A DNA stretch of 64,000 bases from Muricea muricata (lineage: Eukaryota; Cnidaria; Anthozoa; Malacalcyonacea; Plexauridae). The stretch is from the NCBI GenBank assembly GCA_963855995.1, contig OY979729.1, positions 10,558,115 to 10,622,114 on the forward strand. The letters run 5' to 3'. Within the stretch, counting starts at the first letter, position 1. Each line of letters opens with the position of its first letter. Position numbers and translations under genes: made by a program. This document shows positions 45,172 through 56,881 of the stretch, in pieces. The notes under the pieces are model-generated. The model ran no database searches. It had not been told where the DNA came from and saw only the letters and a list, made by a program, of their open reading frames with translations.

Positions 45172-47213
45172 CAATCTCGTACCCAGAGCAATGCCTGTTC
45201 GCGGGTTAGGTTGGCATTGGCTCTGGGGAAACGGAATGAACTGCGTATGATTTCATACGCGCTCACTTAATGCGCATGCTCTCCACTAATAGGCTGTTAT
45301 TATGCGGGGTCGACTGTTGTATTTGTGATTATTTTGCTGGAAAAAGCGATACCTTCTAGGAGAGTTGTAACTGGAATTTGTTCAGTTTTTTATCATTTAC
45401 GATGGAAAGATTAAGGGAAGCTGTAAAAAGCGTTTTAATTAAGAGAGGGTTCGAGTTTACTTTAAAAGAAAAGCAGTTAGAATGTATTTCGTCAATTGTT
45501 TGTGATGGAAGGGACGTGCTGGCTGTCTTGCTGACTGGTTACGGAAAGTCTGTTATATATCAGATTTTGCCAGACGTTTTTGACATCATGCTAGGCACTG
45601 AAAAATCCATGGTTTTAGTCATATCTCCATTAAATGCGCTAATGCAAGATCAAATTACGAAACTTAAAGATCGGGGTATATCTTGTTCGCTTATTGTTAC
45701 ATGTACATTTTTTTAATTACCTGCACAATATTTTCCTTAGTTGCAATTTCTCCAAATAAATCCACGCTGTTACGGCTTACAATATATGCCCTGCAACATC
45801 TACAATGCATCTTTGAGAATAACGGTAACTGTAAAAACTACACGTTACAGCACTTTCGTGTTTTCAATAATATATGCAGACAGGATAAAAATAGAGCTGA
45901 ACAATAAAACGATTAACACTTACAATCCAGGTGGTCTCTAAAATGTGTTCATGTTTATTTTACTTTTTAGCGTTGTGCCCAAAGTTCAATGTGAACAAAA
46001 ATTTCATTTAATTTCAGTGTTATGTATTATGGTTTTACCAAAAGTACCTCTACTTAAACCATTTTAAAAATCATAATACCATTTTTGTATAAATATGATA
46101 TAGGCAAGGGCATGCACCCTAAGCTGGGGGTACACTGTACACAAGAGTGCAAATCTCAGGAACAGATCTTAAATGAGTTGTTGCAGGGGCAAATTTCATA
46201 GGGGATGCTCCATGCATCAAGCAGTTTAATAAGCAGTTTATAGATTCTGGATGATAAAGTACTTTCTTTGAGACTGTGGTGACTCTCGTGTGACTACCAT
46301 AGATACATGAAAGTATTACATTTTACAAACCTTGCTTAAAATATGAGTAGGTTGTACAACTGTGTGTTCAACTTCGATTTTGCACACGTCTTGAGAACAA
46401 TACAAATGCTACTAGCAGGTCATTTCTTAAGAGATCTCCGAGTTCACAACTGAACATATCATACCCCATTGTGAGATGGCTTGTGGAAATATGCACAAAG
46501 AAATAACAAGTGCCATGTGGACATGCACTGTATGAACATTTTTCTAACATTTATTTTCTACACATGCTATAATTAATGAGCGACCCATATAAATAATGCA
46601 ATTATTATTAACAAGAAAATTATACTTATGTAACTTTCAAGGTTAGAATACAATAAAACCTCAAAAATAGATTATCTAAATGCCTCCAATAAATCCATAC
46701 AATTCTATTGTAAATAAAATCAAACAGCAGTATTGTTGTATCAAAGCCTTCATAGCAAAACAACTGCCAGTCCTTTGTGGGCAAATTTCCAAACATAAAC
46801 ACTTCATCGTGAATGCGAAATGCAGTAAAACAGACGCTCAGGAAATGGACACGGGCCAAACGCCAATAAAAACTGACAGTTTCACTCTTAAGTTCCAGGC
46901 TTCCAGCTAGTATAAATTTCCAATGTAAGTTTTTTATCCAGCGAAATGACGCTTCGACAATTGTATTTCAAAAATATATACATATTTTTATTCAAACAGA
47001 TGATAAATTACCACGATAAATTTGTTTACGTCCATTCGCTCCATGCGTTTTATTTCACGCGTATTTCCCGCAAAAATCCCGCAAGTGACGGCGTGCACAG
47101 GGCGTGCATCGAGTGCTCTCACCGCAGCCAATGAAATTGCAAAGTTCATTCCGTTTCCCCAGAGCCAATGCCAACCTAACCCGCGAACAGGCATTGCTCT
47201 GGGTACGAGATTG
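45172..47213. mobile_element. 2.04-kb transposon carrying a RecQ-like fragment
   Basis: Perfect 71-bp terminal inverted repeats (45172-45242 and 47143-47213) start CAATCTCGTACCCAGAGCAA. The 9-bp duplication CACTCACTG is at 45163-45171 and, split by a later insertion, at 47214-47216 plus 47721-47726 (and re-formed at 47718-47726). Each end is itself self-complementary (CAATGCC..GGCATTG). Inside lies the RecQ-like frame (45402) and about 1.4 kb of AT-rich DNA with no further helicase motifs. Perfect ends imply recent movement. The family is uncertain: 9-bp duplications suit Mutator-like elements, while helicase-carrying elements include Helitron and Academ types, whose ends differ. Confidence 0.85.
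45402..45716 (+). pseudogene. RecQ-like DNA helicase, N-terminal fragment
   Basis: 104 aa with the opening motifs of a RecQ-type superfamily 2 helicase: motif 0 region FTLKEKQLECI (residues 19-29), Walker A LTGYGKS (44-50, K49 binding ATP phosphate), and motif Ia VISPLNALMQDQ (73-84). RecQ enzymes unwind DNA 3' to 5' using ATP. This copy stops before motif II (DEAH box), so it cannot be an active helicase as it stands. A donor-like CAT|GTACAT lies near the end, so it may be only the first exon, but no later helicase exons are visible before the element's right end. The start ATG gives MERLREAVKSVLIKRG. Best read as gene capture or an internal deletion of a larger helicase-bearing transposon. 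Confidence 0.75.
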
Positions 47214-47216
47214 CAC

Positions 47217-47713
47217 CATAGACAATCTAAGGAATGGACTGGAAACGTAAGCTAAAGTTTACGCGACAACCGTGATGCGCTTTACTTTGGAACCCTGTAA
47301 CTTCATACATTTCAAGACTTCGTATTTACATATTTTAAACAAGAACAGAAATGTGAATGGAACTATCGACTTTTAAAACTTTTCAGAGACATAAACGAGG
47401 CGGAAAATCACCATTTAATGTTTCCGTAAACCTTTTTCAACAACAACAATGGCGACATTTCTGCAGTCAAAAAGAATGCAAACATTCAGCGTTGGGTTTT
47501 AGCTTTGTTATATCCATAAAGAATTTTAAAAGTCGATAGTTCCATAGAGATTGCCGTTCTTGTTTAAAATATGTAAATAGAAAGTCCTGAAGTATATTTA
47601 AAGTGAAGTTACAGGGTTCGAAAGTATAGCATATCAGGCCGTATCACGGATGTCGCGTCAGCAACATTGATACTTTAGCTTGCGTTTCCAGTCCATTCTG
47701 TTGATTGTCTATG
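47217..47713. mobile_element. Palindromic element with 7-8-bp target duplication
   Basis: Ends CATAGACAATC / GATTGTCTATG and diverged arms of about 185 bp (GGAATGGACTGGAAACG.AAGC, AACCCTGTAACTTCA, TTTACATATTTTAAACAAGA). It is flanked by ATTGCAC at 47210-47216 and 47714-47720. It inserted exactly across the right edge of the RecQ-carrying element. Non-coding. Confidence 0.8.
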
Positions 47714-47998
47714 ATTGCACTCACTGGGACTGTATCTACTTCACCAAATTTGGCTAAAGAGGGAGCGCATAGCGCGACAATCATTACTCGCCCTTCGGGC
47801 TCGCGCTTTAGCTAAATTTGGTGAAGTAGATACAGTCCCAGTGAATGAGAATAGTCTTAAATATGATAGTAAAGTTTGCTAGTAAAGTTTAATATAGCAA
47901 AACAGTACGCTTACGTCTAAGTGCCTGATAATTGGCCGTGTGAAATTAACGAAAGTACTGGGACCGATCTGCTTCAAGGTATCTGAAATAGCCTTAAC

Positions 47999-49068
47999 CG
48001 CATCAAAGCCGTAGCTGGTATATATTCATGTGGTGTAGCAGCATGGCAACAAAAGGGATATGTAGAAAGACGACGAAGCAAACTACGCATAAATATTGAG
48101 TCATTGTGGCTGACTAACTGGCTGTTCTCGCAATGAATCAGATTATAAAATTAATCTCATTCAAAGTATGATAAAAAGTCGGAATTTTAAAAATAAAGCT
48201 AGAATTTAAAAAAAAATATGGTATCTTTTTAAAATGTCGGAATTTATGAGAAAAAAATAAAATATGGGGGGCTCCGTAGCATACCGATGGTTACAGGCCT
48301 GACAATACTGTACAGAGTAAGGTTAAATATAACTATATAGTAACTATATGCTTTAACTATATACTAGGTATACCTTAAGTATACTTGTTACCTAAGTATA
48401 CCTTAGTATAGTAAGTAGACTGTAGTCTAATATGCTAGTAAATATGTTTAATTTTTCGCTTATTTTATGATGGTTGAGACACACAAAAACATAGTCACAA
48501 CGTGACATAGCAAAACATAGTAGGGAATATAGTGATATACCACCTTATTTTCTACTGCATTCTGTTCTGTCACGCCTGTAACCTTTTTACTGAGTTTTAC
48601 AAAAAACAAGACGCCTGCTAAGGCGTTCACTCCGCCTGCCAAACGAAAATGGGCACAAGGCCAGGCAGGGCTGTAACTAGAGAGTTCATTGGGGGTGGGG
48701 TACATTCACTTATTTCTGTTCTGTCCAACTAATTCCTTTTTAAATCAATTATTATTACGGTACCTTCCAAGGCATTTTAAGACATTGCTAGCACATCTTA
48801 TGCAATCACTAAGATAACCAAAAATCAATGTCTGAGTGACCTGCCAGGCACTCTGTCCAGAGTCCTAGTAGGATTGCATTTTTTAGAATTTAATTTAGAT
48901 TAAAGACTTTAATAGTACATATGTTAAACAAGATTCTTTTGCCATAATGCCACCAACAAATAGCTGTTTTATTTTGCAAGTAAAGAAAATTTTACTAAAA
49001 GTGTATATGTACAATACATCAGTCTATTAAATCCATCAATTTATTAAATCTATTCTGTAGCACACTGC
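47999..49068. other. Intergenic with one dispersed motif
   Basis: TATA-rich block with TAACTATATA / AGTATACCTTA words at 48330-48415. The dispersed AAGACGCCTGCTAAGGCGTT motif is at 48607. No gene. Confidence 0.4.
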
Positions 49069-49987
49069 CTGAAGTCTCCACGATATAATTTGTTGGGAAA
49101 ATGTTGGCTAGCCTTTTGATATATTGACCAGCTTTGAATTAGATATTTGATGTGTTGATAAGGTGTCAGGTAAATATTTGGCATGTTTATAAAATGTTGG
49201 TAAGGATTTTGACTAGTTGACAAGTTTTCGAGCAGACTTTTGACATGTTGATAAGATCTGAGTTAGTCTTTTGATATGTGGACAAGCTTTGAAATGGACT
49301 TTTGACATGTTGATATGCTCCTAGTTAGATTTTTGGCATGTTGACAAGATGTCGGTTAGGTTTTTGGCTTGTTGACAAGATGTCAGTTAGGCTTTTGGCT
49401 TGTTGAAAAGATGTTGGTTAGGCTTTTGGCTTGTTGACAAGATGCCGGTAAGGCTTTTGGCTTGTTGACAAGATGTCGGTAAGGCTTTTCACTTGTTGAA
49501 AAGATATCAGTTAGGCTTTTGGCTTGTTGACAAGATGTCGGTTAGACTTTGACCTGTACATGCCCACAAGTTGTCAGTTAGACTTTCGACATGCTGACAA
49601 AGTATTTACTTCCAGAAAGCTTCAGGTGTCAGTTAAAACATTGGTATATAGGCAGGGTGTCTGATAAAGTTTTGGCAAATTAAGAAAGTGCCAGTTGAAA
49701 TTTTACTAAATTTAAGTTAAATTTTGTTCTTTTTTTTATTTTGCATTTTTGAGTTTTTTTCTTGCTATTTTAATAATTATAGCAACAATCTTTACAGTAA
49801 TCGACTTAAAAGTATTTCTGTGATCTGTATTTTCTGTGATATCCAATTTGAAATCCTTTCTCTGAGTCAACTATTCAACGTGACGTTCTAACAAAACAAG
49901 TATTAAAATCGCTCATAAAAACAATAAAAATAAAAAATTAGACTAAGCTATTAAGTCTGAAGTCTCCACGATATAATTTGTTGGGAA
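49069..49987. repeat. 31-bp direct repeats bracketing a minisatellite region
   Basis: An identical 31-bp sequence starting CTGAAGTCTCCACGATATAA lies at 49069-49099 and 49957-49987. It could be a target duplication of an unusual insertion, or the trace of a duplication that created the repeat region. Confidence 0.7.
49096..49640. repeat. Minisatellite, about 31-bp unit
   Basis: About 16-18 copies of a unit close to CTTGTTGACAAGATGTCGGT plus TAGGCTTTTGG. The central copies (49330-49540) are most alike and the flanking ones diverged. This is the usual pattern of unequal exchange. Confidence 0.9.
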
Positions 49988-50720
49988 CTTTAGACTAACA
50001 TATGTATTTCTGGAATTGGAATGTAAAATGTCTGTTACCTTTTATTTGCCGTTTTAAAACATTTCTGGAGCAATTTTTTGATAAAGAACCTTCCTGTCCC
50101 TTTTTGTTGACTATTACATGTTAAAAATTGTGTTTTGTATGTAGATATTTCAGTAGAATTTGCGTTTGATTCTTGTGTAGAAATTTCTAAATTTCCTTAA
50201 AAGTAGGAATACAACAGAAAATGACGGAAGCACGCTCTCATCGCTCCTCGGTAAAGTTTCGCGGTGGAATTTGTCGTTTTAAAACATTTTGCATGAGAAT
50301 TTTTGCACGTAAAACCTTCTTGCGGTTTAGATGTTCTAGCATACATGTTAAAATGCGTGTTTTGTTGACATATTCCGCTGGAAATTGAGTTTAAACGACG
50401 TGTTTAGGTCGGCTCACGCGGCTTGTGCCCAGCGGTATCACCCATTAGCGGCGGCACCGACTTCTGACACCGAAAAAAAAAAACAGAAACCGGGCGAATT
50501 TAAAACTCCGCCTCGCCTACGGCAGGCGGAGTAAAAAGGCAATTTAATTTTAATTTTGTGAATTTCGATTACAAAACATGCCTTGGACTGTCGACCAATT
50601 GATTTCGTCAGGCGATTACAGACTTGTGAGAGGAGGGGGGTAGCCTAATTACTAAAATGTAGTGAAAAAAGGACTTTCCATCTAATGGTGGGAGCAGGTT
50701 GGCGGGAACACTGGAGAATA
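49988..50720. other. Intergenic, nothing recognised
   Basis: No gene. CTCCGCCTCGCC..GGCAGGCGGAG at 50502-50530 is a small hairpin sharing words with the 35779 / 48607 motif. Confidence 0.4.
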
Positions 50721-51227
50721 AAGGTCCTGTCACAATGCAATTTTTCTTGCAACTTGAAATGCAATTCTACTATTGGGAGATGTAAAATTGGCAAATGCAA
50801 GTTTCCATCACAGTTTGCTGGGGTTTTTTAACGTACCAAACATTTGTCACAAATTTACTTAAGAGTAGATTTTCCCTGTAGCAAAAAAGATGGCAAATGT
50901 CGATTTTACCAGAGTGCATGGTAGTCTGAAATTGTTTAAAAAGGCAAATTAACGTCTTTTAAAGAACAGACAGAAGACAATAGGTTATTTTCACACTTGT
51001 GTTAAAATTTCAATCCAGTAGCTTTGTTTCTTGTCATCTTTTCCCACGTATTCTTTCTTGATACCTGCAATGCATTCTGGTAAAATCGACATGTCGCCAT
51101 CTTTTTTGCTACGGTGAATGCAAGGAAAAGTGCACCGTGTGACAGGGCCTTAAGGGTAAGAGGTGGATAGAGAAGGAGACGGAGCAGTTACAAGTGCAAG
51201 AAGAATTGCACCGTGTGACAGGGCCTT
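50721..51227. mobile_element. Outer inverted-repeat element hosting another MITE
   Basis: AAGGTCCTGTCACAATGCAA and TTTTTCTTGCAACTTG (50721-50757) pair with CAAGTGCAAGAAGAATTGCA and CCGTGTGACAGGGCCTT (51191-51227). The 50878-51112 element lies within. The right end is duplicated in tandem (see 51131). Confidence 0.65.
50878..51112. mobile_element. Palindromic MITE, copy 1
   Basis: GTAGCAAAAAAGATGGC..ATGTCGATTTTACCAGA pairs with TCTGGTAAAATCGACATG..GCCATCTTTTTTGCTAC. A second copy is at 56575-56804. Confidence 0.85.
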
Positions 51228-51262
51228 GAGGGTGGGAGGTGGATAGGAGGAGACGGAGCAGG
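51131..51262. repeat. Tandem duplication, about 78-bp unit
   Basis: TGCACCGTGTGACAGGGCCTT.AGGGT and AGAGGTGGATAG..GGAGACGGAGCA occur twice in a row. Confidence 0.8.
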
Positions 51263-54200
51263 ATGTGGGAGTCGTGCAAGGTCGGGAGGTTAAAAAAGAA
51301 CAAGGAATGTTATGTTTTTAATGCCTTTTAGACTTTTCTCGAGGCAATTAAAATTCAAACTGTCAAATCCAAACACTGTACAGAATGGCCGACTTTACGT
51401 GGTCTTTAGTTTTTACACAACCACTTGCATTGTTATCTTTTGCAGTTTGTTTACCATTTCAGTTATCTATCTTCAATAGAATTCTTTGAAATTTGTTTGT
51501 AGATCGACAAAATGCTTAACCTCCTCTCAACAACTGGCAGATTATGAAAAATGAAATTGTTAAAGGTATTGGAATATTGCATGTACAATATTGAATATGG
51601 GACAATTTGGGACGGTATAATTTTGGACATGACGGTTTCATTCTCACCTAATTTGACGATTATTTTGTGGGTACACATACCGTGGAATCTCATGTGCTCC
51701 AGAAGCATTTTAATCTTAGAAAAAGTCAAATAATGATGAACTGTGTTTTAAAAGAAAGTTAGAATCTTATTTGGTTCAAATCAATTGAATTATGGCCCAA
51801 GAGTTCATGAAAACACATACAAAAGGCTTTCTTAAAAAACTGAAATATCAAATCTAGCAATTTTATATGTTATGCCTCTAAACAACACAATTCTGTTTCT
51901 AAAAATTGGTACCCTACTAGACCTATATGCATGATTATACTAATTTGGACATATTTATTTTTACCCATTAAAATATAAATTTGTGTTTAATCATTCGTGT
52001 TTGTCATTATTTGACTTTGTAATGTTGGTTAAACATAAGGAGATTGAGGTGACTTTGCCAGAAACAAAAACATCCATTATTATACTAAAATTTCAATATA
52101 TGTAGCAATTAAAACTAACCACAGGAAATATATTTCTACTTTTTAATTGAAATGTTTCTGTTATATGCACTATATCATATTTTTGATAAAAAATTACAAC
52201 ACCTATGTTATTTCCTGGTTTACTATCTCAATCATCTTTTGTTTAAGCTGGCTTTGAGTGTTCATTTGAAAGTTTGGAAAGTTCATTTGAAAATCACAAT
52301 AGTTCTCAATGTTATATTGGACCCTTTAAAGTTAAAAAAATACTTTGTAATATTTTATACTACTGGTAATTTATCTTAGATACAGACTTTGTGATTTTGT
52401 ACTAGAATGTTGACTTTCAAACTTTAAGATGAACTACTTATTAAGGACAAAATAAGCTAGCATATTGTCTTTTGTTTACAAAGTGGAACTTGTTTGGAAT
52501 TGAGATGAACTGATGCAGTTGTTCTTTAACTTTATCAATTAATTACATATCTTAAATGAAAAAGAAAACCACAACTTGCCAAATAAATTCTGTGGGCTCT
52601 TTTTATTAGCAAAGAAAAGATGTGGCGGATGTAAGAATTTAAGAGTAAAAAAGTTTCCTTGGACTAAAAAAATTGACAGTATGCCAGATTTTCTAGATAA
52701 ACAAGCAGTACAGATGTTGGCCAATAATAAGTATAAGTAACTACAATTTTTAATTTTAAAAGTTTTCTATTGATGCCTGGATACAGTAAATACTTTACCA
52801 GAGTTCTTCGTATTACATCGACTTGAAAAAGTTTTAAGTCACATGAAGCTTTTAGTTGATACTATGCAATTTCAAATTTTACAGACTTCTTAATTAACAT
52901 GCCAAATTTACCTTGTTGAACATAAGGTCTTTCCTGAGAAAAAGTAAAACTGTCTGGCATTATATGGAGTAGAATAATTTAAATTAGTTTGAGACTTTGA
53001 TTTGATAACAATTTTGATTTGTACTATTTACAATACAAGTGACCGGGTTGTATCGGATATACAAACCCAAGCTGAAGGCGAGATATCTGACATACACAGA
53101 TGCGAATGTTGTAAATGGCTTGTGAAACTCGTCAATTTTATACATCAGATCTATAGCAAAGTGATTTTGAAAATACCGATTCTGTAAGATGAGAAAATGA
53201 TTTCTTTTGTGTTTCCTGTATGATTTATTACTTTATAAGTTTCTTAATTAAAATTACAACATATTGCCTACTGGAACTTTTTATATTGTTTGGTTGTGGT
53301 GAATTTGTATTTTGGCAATTGAAATATTTCTGAATTTGTATGTGCATTTCCTTTGCTTCAGTTCAAGTTTACATTTCAAATATTCCACTTTGTAATACTT
53401 GCGTGGTAATAATAATATAAGAAAACAGGTTTACATGGCTCTTGAATATAGTCTTTTCAACAAGTAAGTAAAGATGAATTTATACTTCAAAGAGATATGT
53501 TCCTAACCTGACAATGGTACCTTCCAAAAAGACTAAATTTAAATTGATTCTTCGAATAAATTTTTTACTTTTCAATCCAAGATCAATCTAAGTTATGTAT
53601 TTCTACTTTTATTTTGGTCTCTTTAACACTGAAACTATCAATTGTATATAAAGCAACTTCACTATCGAGTGACTTCATTAGTTGCTGGGCAAAGCCAAAG
53701 CATTGATTTTTCGGCTGTTTTCAATGAAAAATAGAATTTTGCCCAAAGTTATCTCAAATAAATTATCACAATTTGAACAAAAAGCTTCTGTTCTTGTGCC
53801 CACCAGAAAAATGAGATGTCTGAGACTTTCTTTGTATTTTTTTGCGAAAAATAGATCGCATGCACTGTTATGCAAAGAAAAGTGTAAGAGATTGGTTTCT
53901 GAAAAATGTCGTGCTACACACAATATTCTAAAAATGCTTGGTTTTTATTCTATGTATTTTTGAATTTTTTGTTAAAAAAAATAAAGGTAGCAATGTTTAG
54001 TGCATTTCACATTGTCAGGTTAGAAACGCAATAAGAAAAATGTGGCTCCGAACATTACAGCTTGGTCAATTTGGAATTTATAAAAAAATCGTTTCTTCGT
54101 TGTTTTTCGACGTTTTGAAGGGTTGTTTCGAGTACAAAAAAGTATTTTTAGGAAGAATTATGTGCCCACGTTACATGTCTCAAAGCCATCAAAATTCGTT

Positions 54201-54284
54201 GGTAATTCGTGCATGTATTTTTTCTGACTTATAAAAGCACAATTGATTAAAAATAATATTTTTCTTTTGACAAAAATACCCGCT
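51263..54284. other. AT-rich stretch, no supported gene
   Basis: Several frames of 60-93 aa occur on both strands (for example 53682-53963 and a Cys/Lys-rich frame ending near 52740 with KRCGGCKNL). None matches a family I know, and none has convincing splice partners. I leave them uncalled. Confidence 0.35.
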
Positions 54285-54400
54285 TTCTTCTGTGAGGCTG
54301 GCTGTATTTGAAAAAGCGTTGGTCAACGCTCCGCCAAAACTCGTGGGTTTTCTCCGTGTACTCCGGTTCTTCCCACTGGGAGAGTTGACAGGGTAGTTAC
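54285..54400 (+). mobile_element. tRNA-derived SINE, 3' part
   Basis: GTCAACGCTCCGCCAAAACTCGTGGGTTTTCTCCGTG, ACTCCGGTTCTTCCCACTGG and GAGTTGACAGGGTAG match the conserved SINE body at 13800-14041. The tRNA-like head is missing. Confidence 0.65.
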
Positions 54401-54879
54401 ATATGGTTATAAAAATGTGACTAACTTTTGAAAACCTTTCTACTTAGACTTGTTAAGCCTTCTCGTCATCTCTATCAGTTGCATGTTTTGAGCCACATGT
54501 TTTTCTTTGTAATTGTGAAACAACTCGTTATATGCTGGGTAAACCTTTGCAAAACTCTCAAAATTTATCACTTCAAGTTGTTTCATTGTTATAATATATT
54601 TTGAAGTATAAACATTTACTTACGTTGAAAAGACCCAAGTTTTTTAGGACTTTGTTCATTCACTTGTGTTATTGTTCTCTCTGCCATGTTCTGTTTTCTT
54701 CTGTTGTTATTTTAATAAGTACAATGTGTGGTAGTTAATCTCTTTTTATTGTTATTCAAATTGTATGTAATCTTTACAAATTTTTTCAATAAATTGTTTA
54801 CAAAATTTACTTGTGACCCCTTTTTAATTAAAAATTCAATTCCCATGGGAATTGAGAAATTGAATAAAAAAAATCCCCC

Positions 54880-54995
54880 TACCCCGGCCAGCTCCCCAGG
54901 TGCCACTTCCACCTAAGTAGAAGTACTTATACATGTAGTACAAGTACTTCTACTTATTCACGGTGGAAGTAGCACTCGGAGAACTGGCCGGGGTA
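54880..54995. mobile_element. Palindromic element, 116 bp
   Basis: TACCCCGGCCAG, GTGC.ACTTCCACC and AAGTAGAAGTACTT on the left pair with AAGTACTTCTACTT, GGTGGAAGT.GCAC and CTGGCCGGGGTA on the right. The centre is TACATGTAGTA. Confidence 0.8.
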
Positions 54996-55655
54996 GCCGG
55001 CAAAGAGAAGACCAACTTTGCAAGTGCTAATACAATTGCTAAGTTGATCTTCCCTAGAGAGCAGCCGCGCGTACCTAACAAATTAAAACAACAAACGTTA
55101 GTGACTTAAGTACTTAGCATGCAAATTTGATTCCCAAAGCCAAAATGTCAAGTGCCCCCCGCTGATCCTACCAACTGCCTACCTGCCTCAGTTCTAAGCT
55201 GTCTTCCTCAGTTCTAAGCTCCTGCATTCCATTCGTTACCTTCACTTTCCTCACCATCGCACAGTCACTCACAGCTGATAAACCCGCATGCACCACCACC
55301 ACCCCGACTGCCACCCAATTTCGAAAATTAAAAGAGTTAAAATTTCGGTAAAGTATGCATTTTAAATGCAATTTATTTGGATATTTTAGATCAAACGTAA
55401 ACAGAAAAAGCTCGTACATAAAAACAGGTGAGAATTCTATTTAAAATTTGCTTGCAAAATATAAAACTTAATTCGCATTTTTCTTAGTTGATAGTATAGA
55501 TCAATTTAGTTGATGTTGAAACCTACTCTTAACTGTTTTGTTAGAAGTGACGACAGATTTTGGTTTTTAAGCATACTTTCAAAAATTTTAATTCCTTTAA
55601 TAAACCTAATCCCATGCAACTTACACACGGCGCACACCCTCGCAGTCCATACATT
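54996..55655. other. Intergenic
   Basis: CCTCAGTTCTAAGCT is duplicated at 55187 and 55207. No gene. Confidence 0.4.
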
Positions 55656-55831
55656 TAGCTAATAAATTACGTTATAAACAAAAAAGCAAAATAAAAAGAT
55701 AAATTACGTTATCTCTAGCTACTTAAACCCACTTAGACTGAGTTTTTGATTGAATTTTCAAACGTAAAATCTTAGCTGAATGGGCATGGGCTTTTCGTTG
55801 TGTTAACTGTTCCGGAGTAAATATAAACCTG

Positions 55832-56071
55832 GGGCCGGTTGTATCAAAGGCGTTTAGCTTAAACGGTGGATAAGTGAAATTTAAAAATCAGTTTTACACC
55901 TAGTACGGAACCGAAATTATGAGTTGAAATAGAATAAATATTTAGTTTTATATATAATTGTTCTTCTCAGGTCAAATAACTTCAGCTGGTTTGTTTATAC
56001 AACATGGAAACTTGTTTCATATTTTTGACTTATCCACCGTTTAAGCTAAACGCATTTGATACAACCGGCCC
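55832..56071. mobile_element. Harbinger MITE, 240 bp, CTG target duplication
   Basis: Ends GGGCCGGTTGTATCAAA and TTTGATACAACCGGCCC with about 45-bp arms (GCGTTTAGCTTAAACGGTGG). It is flanked by CTG (55829-55831, 56072-56074). Copy 1 of the duplication has CCCTAATACTT here with no insert (41145). Shares its first 12 bp with the 2.95-kb Harbinger element. Confidence 0.9.
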
Positions 56072-56574
56072 CTGATACTTACCAAAGTCCAAGGCTGGGT
56101 CAAATAAGCATGAGAATTAGGCAAAAATAAAAAGCAATTGAAACTCAACAGATTCACTAAAGTTGTTTTTTTTTTTGGCAACTTATATCCTTAAGTGTAG
56201 ATGACATGCAATTTTTAATGCCGTAATTCTCACACTTATTTAACCGAAACGCCTTCATTTGCATGGTACCTCGCAGCTGCTCTCAAACCACCTTCGTAAT
56301 TTGCTTTAGTGTACACAAACAATGACTTCATTGTTCCTGCTTACCAAAACAAATCTGAAAGCACCAAGATACTTATCATATTAATAATCAAAGAGGATTC
56401 GCATTATGCAGTAATTACCATAAACAGACGCATCACCATTGAAACAAAGCATGCCGTATTCCCATGGGAATTTAAAATGCACAAAAAAATATAATGATCC
56501 TACTGATTTGCATGGATGTATGAACCAAATTAGCTAAGAAACAAAGAAATGATATATTCCCTTGGGAATTTAAT

Positions 56575-56804
56575 GTAGCAAAAAGATGGCGGGTGTTGAT
56601 TTTACCAGAATGCCTTGCGGTCTGAAATCGTTTAAAAACTTAAGGTAAATTAACCTCGTTTGAGGAACAGACAGATAGGTTATTTTGTCACTTGTGTTAA
56701 AATTCCGTCCATTAGCTTATGTTAAATATCATTTCACTGCTATTCTTGATTGATACCCGCATTAAATTCTGGTAAAATCGACATGCCACCATTTGTTTTG
56801 CTAC
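56575..56804. mobile_element. Palindromic MITE, copy 2
   Basis: Second copy of the 50878 family (GTAGCAAAAAGATGGCGGGT ... GCCACCATTTGTTTTGCTAC). Absent from copy 1 of the segmental duplication (near 43580). Confidence 0.8.
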
Positions 56805-56881
56805 GGTGAATTGGAATACAAGTCACATTTTCTCGCTTTTTAACCAGAGAACACATTCTTTAAAGGTAGAACGACGGAATT

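Larger units (their letters stand above)
45016..47998. mobile_element. Outer palindromic element, split by later insertions
   Basis: Left arm 45016-45171 plus 47727-47758, and right arm 47806-47998, pair over about 190 bp. Examples are CGGCCAATTATCAGGCACTT / AAGTGCCTGATAATTGGCCG and GACTGTATCTACTTCACC / GGTGAAGTAGATACAGTC. Removing the inserts and one CACTCACTG restores a continuous arm, leaving an original element of about 430 bp. The loop contains GCGCATAGCGC and GCCCTTCGGGC hairpins. Confidence 0.85.

Noticed and set aside
40140..52080. Shared KEIE.. coding-like block at 40157 and 52039
   Set aside because: Only about 30 bp are similar and the frames break quickly. Treated as a weak dispersed repeat.
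52500..53960. Possible diverged multi-exon gene (KRCGGCKNL, CECCKWLVKL fragments)
   Set aside because: Isolated Cys motifs without a matching family, shared frame or splice signals. AT-rich DNA gives many such frames.
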